Shown: positions 9,270 through 17,840 of the stretch, piece by piece | How the letters are laid out: the number at the start of each line of letters is the position of its first letter | Position numbering within the stretch: the stretch's first letter is position 1 | Assembly (NCBI GenBank): GCA_913047795.1 | Contig: CAJWTS010000018.1 | Location: 1 to 53,287, forward strand | Length of the DNA: 53,287 nucleotides | Source: an uncultured Verrucomicrobiota bacterium | GTDB lineage: Bacteria; Verrucomicrobiota; Kiritimatiellia; CAJWTS01 | Direction of reading: 5' to 3' | Made by a program: the position numbers and the translations under genes | Notes under the pieces: model-generated | Databases searched by the model: none | What the model saw: the letters and a program-made list of their open reading frames with translations, nothing else | Told to the model about the DNA's origin: nothing

Positions 9270-10733
9270 TTAAATGCGTTTCTTAATGTCCTTCAGGACC
9301 TTGTTTTCCGGCGTGTCTTTATAGTACTCGTCGAGCGGATAGCACCCGCTGCGCATGCCGTTGCGGGGTGCCGTTGTGCAGTCGCTGAACGTTCGGCAGA
9401 TGCGTTTCTTCTCGAGCGTCTCGCCGGCAATCGCCTGCACGAGGATTTCGGGATAGGTCAGGACCATGCGGCCCAGGCCGATGGAGTCGACAGCGCCCTC
9501 GCGCACGTAGTGCTGGGCCACGTGCGGCAGGTATTCCTGGAGATAAGAGTAGCCGGTACCGACGATGATCAACTCTGGAAATTGCTGTTTGATCGCTTTC
9601 ACGGCGTTGATTTGGCGCGCGACGCCGACGAGCGGGTCCTCGCAGGGTTGATAGCCGTCGCTCGGAGGGAACAGGGCCGGACGCTGAATATGCGGATTGT
9701 AGTACGGGCTACCGGCGGAGAGGTTTACCAGTCGTATGTCCAGTGACTGCAGGAGTTCGAGAAATTGGGTTGTCTCGGATAGATCGTATTCGGTCGGGTT
9801 CTCGCGATTAACCCCAAACGCAAAATCGTAGGGCACACAATGCGCGAACGGTTCAGGAATGCCGGGACCCAGGCCTTTGTCGCTACTCAATTCGGGATCG
9901 GGCTTGAAGGGAACAAAATCGAACGCGCTCAGGCGCACGCCGATCTGCAAGCTCGGTGCTTCGGCACGAATGCCCGCCGTGATCTCGCGCAGAATGCGCG
10001 TACGGTTCTCGAAGCTGCCGCCGTAGGGACCGGGCCGCGTGCGCGCGCCGAGGAACTCGTGCAGCAGGTAGCCGTGGCAATGCTTGATGTCGACGAAGTC
10101 CGCACCGATCCGCTCGGCTACCCGTGCGCCTTCGATGTACGCGTCAATTAGCGCCTTGATCTCATCGTCGCTTAGCACGCAGTCGTCGCTGTCGATGCCG
10201 AATTTGCCGTCGAGGATGGGGTGCCGGTAAGCGATGCGTGGCACCAGCGTGGCCTTGTCATAGGGGCGGCAGAAACGTCCCGAATGCGTGAGCTGGAATC
10301 CGAGCACGAGATCGTTGGTTGAGTCGTAGCGTTCCTTGTGGCGCGATAGCAGTGCCTCGCGCAGCGTGGCGATGCCGGCTTCATTGGGCTCGCTGATAAT
10401 GAGCTGGTTCGGATTGGCGCGACCGTCTTCGCGCACGGCCATGGCCTCGCCGCCCCAGATGAGCTTGGCGCCCGAGAGTCCGAATCGTTCCCAGCGGCGC
10501 ACCATGGGTTCGCTGGTGCCGCCGTTCGTGGTGCCGTCCCAGCCTTCCATGGGATGCACCGCCCAGCGGTTCCCGATCGTTCGTTCGCCGAGCTGCAGCG
10601 GTGTGGCGAGTGGCGAGTTCTCGGTCTCGATGTTGTCGTCGATCTGGAGATCAATACCCAGCGACGCGACGTAGTCGCGAAAGGCAGCGGTGGACTTGAG
10701 CGCAGCTATACGCGTGAAGCGTCGATCACGCAT
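9270..10733 (-). CDS. NADH:flavin oxidoreductase, Old Yellow Enzyme family
   Basis: 487 residues; longer than a typical OYE (about 360) because of an N-terminal lead of about 45 residues and a C-terminal tail. Core landmarks of the FMN-binding TIM barrel are NRWAVHPMEGWDG, FQLTHSGRFCRPY, IKHCHGYLLHEF with the substrate-binding His pair, RTRPGPYGGSFENR and GIGLGRMVLTYP. The tail contains three spaced cysteines (CRTFSDC and SGCYPLDEYY); there is no clear CxxCxxC iron-sulfur motif as in dienoyl-CoA reductase, so their role is open. It reduces an activated double bond or related substrate with NAD(P)H. Three bases separate its start from the stop of ilvC, so the two are probably co-transcribed. 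Confidence 0.88.
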   Translation of the reverse strand: MRDRRFTRIAALKSTAAFRDYVASLGIDLQIDDNIETENSPLATPLQLGERTIGNRWAVHPMEGWDGTTNGGTSEPMVRRWERFGLSGAKLIWGGEAMAVREDGRANPNQLIISEPNEAGIATLREALLSRHKERYDSTNDLVLGFQLTHSGRFCRPYDKATLVPRIAYRHPILDGKFGIDSDDCVLSDDEIKALIDAYIEGARVAERIGADFVDIKHCHGYLLHEFLGARTRPGPYGGSFENRTRILREITAGIRAEAPSLQIGVRLSAFDFVPFKPDPELSSDKGLGPGIPEPFAHCVPYDFAFGVNRENPTEYDLSETTQFLELLQSLDIRLVNLSAGSPYYNPHIQRPALFPPSDGYQPCEDPLVGVARQINAVKAIKQQFPELIIVGTGYSYLQEYLPHVAQHYVREGAVDSIGLGRMVLTYPEILVQAIAGETLEKKRICRTFSDCTTAPRNGMRSGCYPLDEYYKDTPENKVLKDIKKRI

Positions 10734-10735
10734 AC

Positions 10736-11755
10736 CTAGTTGACGGTTTTGTCAACCATCTGGTTCATCGCAAATCGCATCTTGGAACGGATTTCGGCAC
10801 CAACCTCTTCGATGGGGTGCTTCGCGGCCTCCTCGCGCATGCGATTGAAGTTCGGCGAGCCGCTACTGCTCTCATCGATCCACGCATCCGCAAATTCACC
10901 GGACTGTACGCGATCCAGTACTTCCTTCATGCGTTCCTTGACCCCTGCGTCGATGATCTTGGGGCCCGACGTCATGTCGCCGTACTCGGCCGTGTTCGAA
11001 ATCGAGTACCGCATGTTGGCAATGCCGTCCTCGAAGATCAGGTCGGTGATGAGTTTCACTTCGTGCAGGCACTCGAAATAGGCCATCACGGGATGGTAGC
11101 CGGCCTCCACCAGCGTTTCGTAGCCGGCCAGGATCAGGTGTGAAAGTCCGCCGCAGAGAACCGTTTGTTCGCCGAACAGGTCCGACTCCGTCTCTTCCTT
11201 GAAGCTGGTCTCGAACACCCCGGCGCGTGTTCCGCCGATTCCGCGCGCATAGGCCAGACCAACGTCGCGGGCGGTTCCGCTGGCGTCATGGTGAATAGCC
11301 AGCAGGCAGGGCACGCCGCTACCGTTGGCATACTCGCGGCGCACGGTGTGGCCGGGCCCCTTGGGTGCCACCATGAAGACATCGATATCCTCGGGGGGCA
11401 CGATCTTTTTGAAATGGATGCTGAAGCCGTGCGAGAACACCAGCGCTTTGCCGGCACGCAGGGCCGGACGTATGTCCTGTTCGAACATCGCCGGTTGTTT
11501 CTCGTCGGGCACGAGAATCACGATCACGTCAGCCGCCGCCGCCGCCGCCGCCGTGTCCATAACGGTCAATCCGGCCTGTTCGGCTTTCTGACGGGATTGG
11601 CTCGTCGCGGTCAGCCCCACCACCACGTCCAGACCACTGTCTTTGAGGTTAAGCGCATGGGCGTGCCCCTGGCTGCCGTAGCCGATCACCGCAATTTTCT
11701 TGTTGGTCAGATGCGTGAGGTCCGCGTCTTCATCGTAGAGGAGGTCGAGTTCCAT
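10736..11755 (-). CDS. ilvC: Ketol-acid reductoisomerase (NADP+)
   Basis: 339 residues, class I length. Rossmann start [21 protein letters not shown] at about 22-42, the [10 protein letters not shown] loop, and the C-terminal knot domain with [11 protein letters not shown] and metal-binding acidic residues ([28 protein letters not shown]) are all present. It isomerises and reduces acetolactate or acetohydroxybutyrate in valine/leucine/isoleucine synthesis. The start is fixed by AAGGAG about 6 nt upstream. The rest of the ilv pathway is not in the window; the gene is flanked by class II aldolase (43 bp upstream) and the OYE-family gene. A run of seven GCG-type alanine codons lies just after the NADP-binding strand. 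Confidence 0.97.
   Translation of the reverse strand: MELDLLYDEDADLTHLTNKKIAVIGYGSQGHAHALNLKDSGLDVVVGLTATSQSRQKAEQAGLTVMDTAAAAAAADVIVILVPDEKQPAMFEQDIRPALRAGKALVFSHGFSIHFKKIVPPEDIDVFMVAPKGPGHTVRREYANGSGVPCLLAIHHDASGTARDVGLAYARGIGGTRAGVFETSFKEETESDLFGEQTVLCGGLSHLILAGYETLVEAGYHPVMAYFECLHEVKLITDLIFEDGIANMRYSISNTAEYGDMTSGPKIIDAGVKERMKEVLDRVQSGEFADAWIDESSSGSPNFNRMREEAAKHPIEEVGAEIRSKMRFAMNQMVDKTVN
11532..11552. repeat. Seven-unit GCC trinucleotide run inside ilvC
   Basis: Seven tandem gcc units on the plus strand, read on the minus strand as consecutive alanine codons (residues about 68-74 of IlvC). A run this pure is prone to slippage in units of three and would only change the length of a surface alanine helix. 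Confidence 0.8.
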
Positions 11756-11798
11756 GTTAGTTCTCCTTGGGGCGGCCCTGCGGGCCGCCGGGTTCGCA

Positions 11799-12833
11799 TT
11801 AGCTGCCGAAAAGCGTCTGGCCGTCGGCTTTGAGCTCCGTCACGGCCTGAGCCACGCGCCGTGCCATTTGCTCTTCAGCCTTCTTGAGATAACTGCGCGG
11901 GTCGTACGCCTTTTTGTCGCCCATCTCGCCGTCGATGCGCAGCACCCCATCGTAGTTATTCATCATGTGATCAATGATGGGGCGTGAAAAATGATACTGC
12001 GTATCGGTGTCGACATTCATTTTGACGACGCCGTATTCGAGTGTCTCGTGAATCTGCTCCACGGCCGATCCGGACCCCCCGTGAAAGACGAGATCAAATT
12101 GCGCGTCCGCGCCGAATTTCTCGGCGACGGCGGCCTGTCCCTCGCGCAGGATGGCCGGCTCGAGCTTGACATTGCCCGGCTTGTAGACGCCATGCACGTT
12201 TCCGAACGTTGCGGCGAACATGTAGCGCGCGCCCGCGACCGAGCCCAGTCGTTCTGCCACTTCGACCATGTCCGCGGGGGTCGTGTAAAGCTTCTCCGCG
12301 GGCATGTCCGTATTGTCGATCCCATCTTCTTCACCGCCCACGACGCCGGCTTCCACCTCGAGAATGATCTCGGCCTTTTGACAGCGCTCCAATAACGGCA
12401 CGGCGATATCCATGTTGTCCTTGAGGGGCAACTCGCTGCCGTCGAACATGTGTCCGTTAAACAGGTTGGAGCCGCCCGCCGCGCGGCGCCGTTCGGTTTC
12501 CTCGATCAGCGGGATCAGGAACGAATCGACCTTCTTGGGCTGGCAGTGATCCGTATGTAACGCGATGTAGACGTCGTAGCGTTCGGCCATGCGGTGAAGA
12601 TGCTCCGCGATCGAGATCGCGCCGAGCACGGCGTCCTTGACCGCGAGGCCGGAAGCGAATTCGCCGGCGCCGGTCGAGACCTGGATGATGCCGTCGCTCT
12701 TCTGGTCGGCAAATCCCTTCATCGCCGCGTTGGCGGTCGGCATCGAACTGACGTTGATCGCCGGGTACGCGAAATGGTTCTCCTTCGCGTTGTCCAGCAT
12801 CCGGCAGAACGTCGAATAATCAGCAATAGGCAT
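11799..12833 (-). CDS. fba: Class II fructose-bisphosphate aldolase
   Basis: 344 residues, the long type found in Escherichia and Mycobacterium. Zinc-site and active-site pieces are LHTDHCQP (about 92-99; Asp-His-Cys with the zinc His), [29 protein letters not shown], the glycine-rich [16 protein letters not shown] with its zinc His, VFHGGSGS with the third His and [10 protein letters not shown] binding phosphate. It cleaves fructose 1,6-bisphosphate to triose phosphates. A purine-rich GGGGAAG stretch lies before the ATG. It is the first gene of the fba-ilvC-OYE run; the AT-richer stretch at about 12905-12950 upstream is the likely promoter area, though no clear hexamer pair could be fixed there. 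Confidence 0.97.
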   Translation of the reverse strand: MPIADYSTFCRMLDNAKENHFAYPAINVSSMPTANAAMKGFADQKSDGIIQVSTGAGEFASGLAVKDAVLGAISIAEHLHRMAERYDVYIALHTDHCQPKKVDSFLIPLIEETERRRAAGGSNLFNGHMFDGSELPLKDNMDIAVPLLERCQKAEIILEVEAGVVGGEEDGIDNTDMPAEKLYTTPADMVEVAERLGSVAGARYMFAATFGNVHGVYKPGNVKLEPAILREGQAAVAEKFGADAQFDLVFHGGSGSAVEQIHETLEYGVVKMNVDTDTQYHFSRPIIDHMMNNYDGVLRIDGEMGDKKAYDPRSYLKKAEEQMARRVAQAVTELKADGQTLFGS

Positions 12834-13036
12834 ACAAACTTCCCCAGGAACCGGCCGGGAAGGGGCCCTCCCATCCCGATGACAGGGGCAGGGAAGATAG
12901 CGGAAAGACAGTTATCTACAAGCTGAAACTTATGAGAATTTGACGAAGACGGAGGGGCCGAAGCGATGCGAGATGCGAGATGCAGGGCCGATGGGCGCCG
13001 GGCGCCGGGGCTTCGCGACCCTGAATCAACGCGGAT

Positions 13037-14746
13037 TCAGGTGTTGTCCGGGAACATCGTCGCCATCGCGTCCTGCATGGCCTTGAGCGGCATCAGGTCC
13101 CCGTTGCTTTCTGCGACGGCGATGCCCTTCTCAAGTGCGGCGCGCGTGTCGGCCGTTCGCCCCGCGCCGCGCAACGCGCGCGCGAGCAACTCGTACGCGG
13201 CCGAATAGGTGTCATTGTTGCGGACCACGATTTCAAGATGCGCGATCGCAGTAGCGAAATCACCCTCGTCGATGCGGGCGCTGCCCATGCCGAAGTTGGC
13301 CACCTCGTCCTCGGCGTCGATTTCCAGAACCTGCTCGAAGATGGCGACCTTGCGCGTTTGTTCGGCGGCCAGCTGCTCCTTGCGTGTCTGCTCGAACTCG
13401 GCGTCACTGACCGTCTTGCCGCCCGTTCGGAATTTGATCATGGTGGCCTTGGCCAGTTCGTCCTCGGCCTGCTCCTTGAGACCCTTGAACATGTAGAGAC
13501 GCGAGAGGTTCGTGTGCGGCATGATCTCGTCGGGGTGCAGATCGGCATAGCGTGCATTAACCCGGATGGCCTCGTCGAGGTTCTGCATGCGCTCATAGGA
13601 CAGGCCCAGGCCCTCCAGTGCGTCCGCGTAGCCGGGCAGGATATCGAGCGCCTGTTCGAAGCCCTGTCGTGCCGCCTCGAAATCGCCGGCGTGGAACGCG
13701 GCGACACCGGCATCGCATTGCCGCCCGGCCGCGGCCTCAATCGATGCAGACGTATAGAAGGGCAGCTCGACCACCCGCGCCGGCGCGGCGGCACCGTTGA
13801 TGGCGAATGCGTACTCGCGCCCGGCGCGGATCCGTTTCGCGAGATAGGCCAGCGCAATCGGGGCGTCGAATTGAGGCGATTCCGTCACGCTCCTGAGTGT
13901 GCCAACCTGTTTGTCGCGTTCGGTAACGGTGTCGCCCGGCGCGATCGCGACGTTTTTCTCGAAGATCAGACCCATCAGCTTGCGGCTGACCTCGCCGCGA
14001 CTCTTGATGCGCGCCACGATTTCCTGTCCGGGAAAACAGCCCTTGTCGAAGCTGACGATCGATTCACCGAGTCCGGTGTCCAGCACGCGCGTCTCGCTGT
14101 CGATGTCGGGACCGTAGAGGGGGAGTCCCGCTTCGATGCGCAGCGCTTCCCGCGTGGGGGCCGTGGTTGCGATCACGCCGTAGGCATCCTTCAGCGCCGA
14201 CAACGCTTCGAGGATCTGGCCATGGGTCGGCGGGTCAAAAATCAGAACCCATCCCTCGTCGCCTGTTAGCGACCAGGCAAGGGCCGACACCGGCGCGCCG
14301 TTGATCTTGCAGGAGCGGCTGCGATTCGCGACGTAGTCGCCGGCGAAGGCAGCATCCCCGGTCAGCGTCTGCATGGCGCCCGGCGCCCGGCGACCCTGTA
14401 GCGCCAAAAGGCAGTGCGCCTTGCTTTCGTCGCTGATCACGACGTCTTCGGCGAAATGATAATATTCGAGCGTTTCGAGAATGACCGGAAGTTGAAACCG
14501 CTCCGCGATCAGCTGGAAGCCCTCTTCCATGCGGAAAATGCGAAACTCGGCCAGGATCCCGGACTGCTTGTTCAGCAGGGCGTTGTGCTGGCCCTGCCCG
14601 ACCTCGAGTCGCAGCAGATCGTTGGATGTGATCGGTTGAAGAAACGTCAAGGCGTCCGGGCCGGCGACTTTGATGACGCCGTGGGTCTCGGACAATTCGA
14701 AGAGTGCAACGCCGTCACGCGCCAGCCTGGCTTCGTCCGCGTGCAT
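13037..14746 (-). CDS. YgfZ/IBA57 folate-binding protein fused to a TPR domain
   Basis: 569 residues. Residues 1 to about 335 are a GcvT-like tetrahydrofolate-binding domain of the YgfZ/IBA57 type, with EAGLPLYGPDI (about 205-215) and the signature K235-G-C237-F-P-G-Q-E. Residues about 340-569 are tetratricopeptide repeats (AAFHAGDFEAARQGFEQALDI-type units), not found in E. coli YgfZ or mitochondrial IBA57. YgfZ/IBA57 supports maturation or repair of certain iron-sulfur enzymes together with A-type carriers. The gene begins 8 bp after the stop of such a carrier, so the neighbourhood matches the known partnership. The fusion suggests that the TPR part recruits clients or partners; this is inference. 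Confidence 0.9.
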   Translation of the reverse strand: MHADEARLARDGVALFELSETHGVIKVAGPDALTFLQPITSNDLLRLEVGQGQHNALLNKQSGILAEFRIFRMEEGFQLIAERFQLPVILETLEYYHFAEDVVISDESKAHCLLALQGRRAPGAMQTLTGDAAFAGDYVANRSRSCKINGAPVSALAWSLTGDEGWVLIFDPPTHGQILEALSALKDAYGVIATTAPTREALRIEAGLPLYGPDIDSETRVLDTGLGESIVSFDKGCFPGQEIVARIKSRGEVSRKLMGLIFEKNVAIAPGDTVTERDKQVGTLRSVTESPQFDAPIALAYLAKRIRAGREYAFAINGAAAPARVVELPFYTSASIEAAAGRQCDAGVAAFHAGDFEAARQGFEQALDILPGYADALEGLGLSYERMQNLDEAIRVNARYADLHPDEIMPHTNLSRLYMFKGLKEQAEDELAKATMIKFRTGGKTVSDAEFEQTRKEQLAAEQTRKVAIFEQVLEIDAEDEVANFGMGSARIDEGDFATAIAHLEIVVRNNDTYSAAYELLARALRGAGRTADTRAALEKGIAVAESNGDLMPLKAMQDAMATMFPDNT

Positions 14747-14754
14747 GGCACGGA

Positions 14755-15102
14755 TCAGACGGAGAAGGAGGTGCCGCAGCCGCAGGTGTTCTTGGCCGCG
14801 GGATTCTGGAACTTGAAGCCTCTGTCCTGCAGGCCGCCCTGAAACACGAGCGTCACATCTTTGAGGTAAAGGCTGCTCTTGCGGTCCATGTAGATATCGA
14901 AGCCTTCGGCGTGCTGGATGATGTCGCCGTCCTTCAACTCGTCGAGATCGATAATGTACGACAGCCCGGAGCAGCCGCCGCCCTTGATGCCGAGGCGCAA
15001 CCCGACAGTCGCGCGATCGTCTTCGCCGATCAGGCGTTTGACTTCGTTCGCCGCGTCTTCGCTGACGCCGACGACGTCCAGAATGTCATGTGTCGCGGTC
15101 AT
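14755..15102 (-). CDS. A-type iron-sulfur carrier (IscA/ErpA/HesB family)
   Basis: 115 residues from ATG at 15102. The three ligand cysteines are in place: C44 in GGGCSG, C107 and C109 in TCGCG near the C-terminus, with the family FQNPxAKxTCGCGxSF ending. A-type carriers pass [2Fe-2S] or [4Fe-4S] clusters to apoproteins. In-frame sequence upstream to 15264 is Arg/Pro-rich low-quality coding and was not included. It is the first gene of a two-gene unit with the YgfZ-TPR gene, matching the ISCA-IBA57 pairing of mitochondria. ErpA, IscA and SufA cannot be told apart here. Confidence 0.92.
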   Translation of the reverse strand: MTATHDILDVVGVSEDAANEVKRLIGEDDRATVGLRLGIKGGGCSGLSYIIDLDELKDGDIIQHAEGFDIYMDRKSSLYLKDVTLVFQGGLQDRGFKFQNPAAKNTCGCGTSFSV

Positions 15103-15197
15103 TGACTGTAAATCACAGGATAACACAGGTGCGGCATGCCCGCAACGTGGTCGCACAGGGTGCCGCGGAACCCTGGGTTTGACCTGCCGGGGCCCGG

Positions 15198-15356
15198 TTA
15201 GCCGTCCTCGATGATGATCTTTTTGCCCGCCCGGCGCACGATGAGCTTTTGCCCCTTGCGCCAATCCAGGCCGCCGACGTCCTCTTTTGGAAGCGTGATG
15301 AAATAGCTGTAGGCACCCGTGCGCCCCAATCTGCGTACGGTCGCCCCGTCCGGCAG
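15198..15356 (-). CDS. Very small AbrB/SpoVT-like DNA-binding protein
   Basis: About 43-52 residues ending in KIIIEDG. The stretch RRLGRTGAYSYFITLPKEDV, then GLDWRKGQKLIVRRAGKKIII, has the beta-hairpin pattern of the swapped-hairpin AbrB fold (S-x-x-ITLPKE...G.....G..L.V...G.KI.I). No ATG is available in frame: a CTG at 15356 (52 residues, AAGAGA about 6 nt upstream) or a TTG at 15329 (43 residues) are the options, so the start is uncertain. The frame stays open farther upstream but that part overlaps the VTT gene and is not coding. The promoter immediately upstream is built around a perfect palindrome, which suggests autoregulation. Fold assignment moderate. Confidence 0.6.
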   Translation of the reverse strand: MPDGATVRRLGRTGAYSYFITLPKEDVGGLDWRKGQKLIVRRAGKKIIIEDG

Positions 15357-15381
15357 TGATTTTCTCTTAGCACTCAGAGTC

Positions 15382-15401
15382 GTATATACTATAGTATATA
15401 C
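15382..15401. promoter_or_regulatory. 20-bp perfect palindrome overlapping a -10 box; likely operator
   Basis: GTATATAC-TATA-GTATATAC, a perfect 20-bp palindrome; each GTATATAC half is itself palindromic, so the site is also a direct repeat with 12-bp period. It lies 25 bp before the probable start of the AbrB-like gene and covers the -10 hexamer of its promoter, the usual place for an autorepressor operator. Confidence 0.7.
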
Positions 15402-15415
15402 TGCCTGTGTGGCAA
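15388..15415 (-). promoter_or_regulatory. Promoter of the AbrB-like gene
   Basis: Minus strand TTGCCA (15410-15415, five of six) and TATAGT (15388-15393, five of six) separated by 16 bp. The -10 box is the centre of the palindrome at 15382-15401. The same two hexamers at 17-bp spacing occur before the FmdB-family gene. Confidence 0.6.
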
Positions 15416-15553
15416 GGGGGAATTGCGGGCGGCGGAAATTCGGGGAGAGGGCGCTCGGCGCGAGACCTGTCCGGACGTGTGCGAGCCCGGGCTTCCACCG
15501 CTTATGCGCCGGCGACGCACAAGTCAGCGGCGGCCCCGAATACGTGGCAGCCG

Positions 15554-16198
15554 CTACGTTCGGTTTCGCCGCATAAGCCAATGCACGGCCGCGAGGGCGA
15601 GAACGAGTAGCATGACGAGACCGGCGTGCAGGGCTGTCTGCGCGGTGGCGCCGCCCCAGGCGTAAAGCAGGCTCGCCGGCAGCGAGCCGAGTAGGGCCGA
15701 GCCGAGCAGTGTTCGCCAATGCATCGACGTGGTACCGGCCATGATGGCGGTGGCTTCGGCGGCCAGCGGGATGGGGCGCGTGACAATGACCGCCAGTGGT
15801 CCAATGCGGGCGAGCTGCCGGTCGGCGCGTTCCTGTTCGTGCGTCGCCAGATCGCCAAGAACACGACGGCTGCCGCAACGGCCGAGGTAAAATCCCAGTG
15901 CGGCAGCACCGACGCTGCCGACGAGATTGAGCAATGCGCCGAGCGCGGTGCCGAAGAGGTGACCGTGCGCGATCATGATTGCGCTCGAAAGCGTGGGCAG
16001 CACCACGTCACCGATGAGCAGGCCGACACCCAGCAGCGCGGCAACCGGACCCGCGCGGTCCAGTACCTCGCGCGGTGCGTCGAGAAGCGGGATGGACAGG
16101 CCCCGGCCAATAGCGAAAATGACCAGCAGGGCGGTCAGAACCAGGACCGTTACAATCCAGAAGCGTCGCAATGGCCGGTCGTTTGAAGCGGATGCCAT
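15554..16198 (-). CDS. VTT-domain (DedA/TVP38) membrane protein
   Basis: 214 residues, five to six hydrophobic segments. The central stretch LLGVGLLIGDVVLPTLSSAIMIAHGHLFGTALGALLNLVG followed by GAALGFYLGRCGSRRVL is the re-entrant loop/helix pair of the VTT (SNARE-associated) domain with the G-x-x-x-G-x-x-x-G-R signature, and a later IVTRPIPLAAEATAIMAG matches the R-x-P family motif. DedA/VTT proteins are lipid scramblases or undecaprenyl-/phospholipid-linked carriers. A TATACT hexamer (16206-16211) sits only 7 bp before the ATG, so the message may be leaderless. Confidence 0.85.
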   Translation of the reverse strand: MASASNDRPLRRFWIVTVLVLTALLVIFAIGRGLSIPLLDAPREVLDRAGPVAALLGVGLLIGDVVLPTLSSAIMIAHGHLFGTALGALLNLVGSVGAAALGFYLGRCGSRRVLGDLATHEQERADRQLARIGPLAVIVTRPIPLAAEATAIMAGTTSMHWRTLLGSALLGSLPASLLYAWGGATAQTALHAGLVMLLVLALAAVHWLMRRNRT

Positions 16199-16294
16199 GG
16201 CGCACAGTATAGTCGAGAGCGGTTACCGGAATCGAGCTGTTCACGCAATTAGGGACTACAAATCTTGTTCCGGCCGTGCGATAATCCATGCATC

Positions 16295-16918
16295 ATGGAA
16301 TCAACGACTGGCGCCATCCGAGATCACGACGTAATGCCCGTGTTTCCGCTGCCGGACTATGTCCTTTTTCCGGCCGTCACCGCGCGCCTGCACATCTTCG
16401 AGGAGCGCTACCGCGCCATGATCGGGCACGCACTCGATCAAAAAGGAGTGTTCTGCATGGGAACGCTACGCGGGTCCTGGGAAGAGGAGTACCACACCAA
16501 GAAGCCGGAGATGTACTCGATCGGCTGTGCCTGCCAGGTCGTCGACTACAATCGACTGCCGGACGGGCGTTACGATATCCAGATTGAGGGCCTCCGCAAG
16601 GTTTCGATGATCGAGATCCCGAGCGAGCAGGACTACCGGCAAGTGCGTGTGCGCGTGCTTGAGCCGGACATTCAGCCCACGATGTCTACGGATGCACGTT
16701 CACGTATTCGTAAACTCGCCGGCGAGTTACTGGTGGAGCGCTCCGGTGGCCGCCACGAGATGGTCGAATGCGTGAAGGAGATGCGCATCTCGAACTTGAT
16801 CAACATGCTCGGGTTCCATAGTGCGGCGCCCGTTGCCGAGAAGCTGGCTTTGCTGTCGATGGGGACCTACGCCCAGATGTGCGCCACGATTCTGCGGCTC
16901 TACGACGCGGAAGGGTGA
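16295..16918 (+). CDS. LON-substrate-binding-domain protein
   Basis: 207 residues from ATG 16295. The domain begins VMPVFPLPDYVLFPAVTARLHIFEERYRAM, the beta-rich PUA-like N-terminal domain of Lon protease, here alone without the AAA+ and protease parts. Stand-alone proteins of this type are common and of unknown function; they may bind unfolded or tagged proteins. An extended -10 like element (TGC-GATAAT, ending 16285) leaves 9 nt before the ATG, so this start and a leaderless message support each other; a TTG at 16265 would start inside the promoter. It converges on the serine acetyltransferase gene with a 4-bp gap. Confidence 0.85.
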   Translation: MESTTGAIRDHDVMPVFPLPDYVLFPAVTARLHIFEERYRAMIGHALDQKGVFCMGTLRGSWEEEYHTKKPEMYSIGCACQVVDYNRLPDGRYDIQIEGLRKVSMIEIPSEQDYRQVRVRVLEPDIQPTMSTDARSRIRKLAGELLVERSGGRHEMVECVKEMRISNLINMLGFHSAAPVAEKLALLSMGTYAQMCATILRLYDAEG

Positions 16919-16922
16919 CCCG

Positions 16923-17840
16923 CTAACCTTCGTTCGGCTTGATCAACGGGCTGGGCTGCTGGTTGTACACCCTGGAGCGCGGCGGGACGGAATGGGTCAG
17001 CCACACGTTACCACCGATTTCTGATCCTTCGCCGATCGTCGTATCGCCTCCGAGAATGGTTGCCCCAGCGTAGATCGTAACGTTGTCTTCAACATTGGGA
17101 TGGCGTTTCTTGCCGCGCACCACGTTGCCCTCCGCGTCCTTTGGAAAGCTGAGCGCACCGAGCGTGACGCTCTGATAGAGCTTGACGTTGCGCCCGATCA
17201 CGCAGGTTTCACCAATCACCACGCCGGTGCCGTGATCGATGAAGAACCCGTGCCCGATCTCGGCTCCGGGATTGATGTCGATGCCGGTGCGCGAGTGCGC
17301 CAGCTCGGTCATCATGCGCGGAATCAGCGGTACGTCTTTCTGGTAGAGCAGATGCGCAACGCGATAGGTCGCAATCGCCAGTACGCAGGGGTAGCTCATG
17401 ATGACGTCGACCACGGAGCCGGCCGCGGGGTCGCCCGCGAACGCGGCGCGCAGATCCGCCTGCAGCGCCTGCTTGACCTCGACCAGCGAGTCGAGAACGT
17501 GAATCACGGCCGCAATCGCATCGTCTTCGAAATCCTCCTGAGGATCGCCGCTGCCCGTTGCATGGTGGTGCACGAGCACGGTCTGGATCTGTTCCTGCAG
17601 GCGCGGCGCAACGGTTCCGATCAGAACGTCGAGATCGTGGCGCGGCTCCGAGGAGGTGCAATAGCCGCGAAAGCCGGGAAGCACGATCGCGACCAGGTCA
17701 TCCAGCAGCTGCGTGATGTTGCACTGCTCGGCGAGGACCGCGTCGCGGCCATCCGCGCCATCCTCGAGCTCGTGTTGCACGGCCGTCAGTTGCCTGATGA
17801 CCTCAGGCGTCGACTCTTCGAGCCACTTGTGCAGCTTCAT
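16923..17840 (-). CDS. cysE: Serine O-acetyltransferase
   Basis: 305 residues from ATG 17840, fixed by GAGGAG 7 nt upstream; this start overlaps the end of thiH by 38 bp. An alpha-helical N-terminal domain of about 170 residues is followed by a left-handed beta-helix with hexapeptide repeats: [44 protein letters not shown] with the catalytic His/Asp region, and [18 protein letters not shown]. It acetylates serine from acetyl-CoA as the first step of cysteine synthesis. The long helical domain resembles the EpsC/plant-type family more than E. coli CysE. Overlap with thiH implies coupled translation; cysteine is the sulfur source for thiazole, a possible link. Confidence 0.92.
   Translation of the reverse strand: MKLHKWLEESTPEVIRQLTAVQHELEDGADGRDAVLAEQCNITQLLDDLVAIVLPGFRGYCTSSEPRHDLDVLIGTVAPRLQEQIQTVLVHHHATGSGDPQEDFEDDAIAAVIHVLDSLVEVKQALQADLRAAFAGDPAAGSVVDVIMSYPCVLAIATYRVAHLLYQKDVPLIPRMMTELAHSRTGIDINPGAEIGHGFFIDHGTGVVIGETCVIGRNVKLYQSVTLGALSFPKDAEGNVVRGKKRHPNVEDNVTIYAGATILGGDTTIGEGSEIGGNVWLTHSVPPRSRVYNQQPSPLIKPNEG

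Noticed and set aside
15198..15878. Longer form of the AbrB-like protein starting at 15878
   Set aside because: The upstream part overlaps the VTT gene and is Arg/Pro/Ala-rich without family character; the promoter and palindrome lie inside it.
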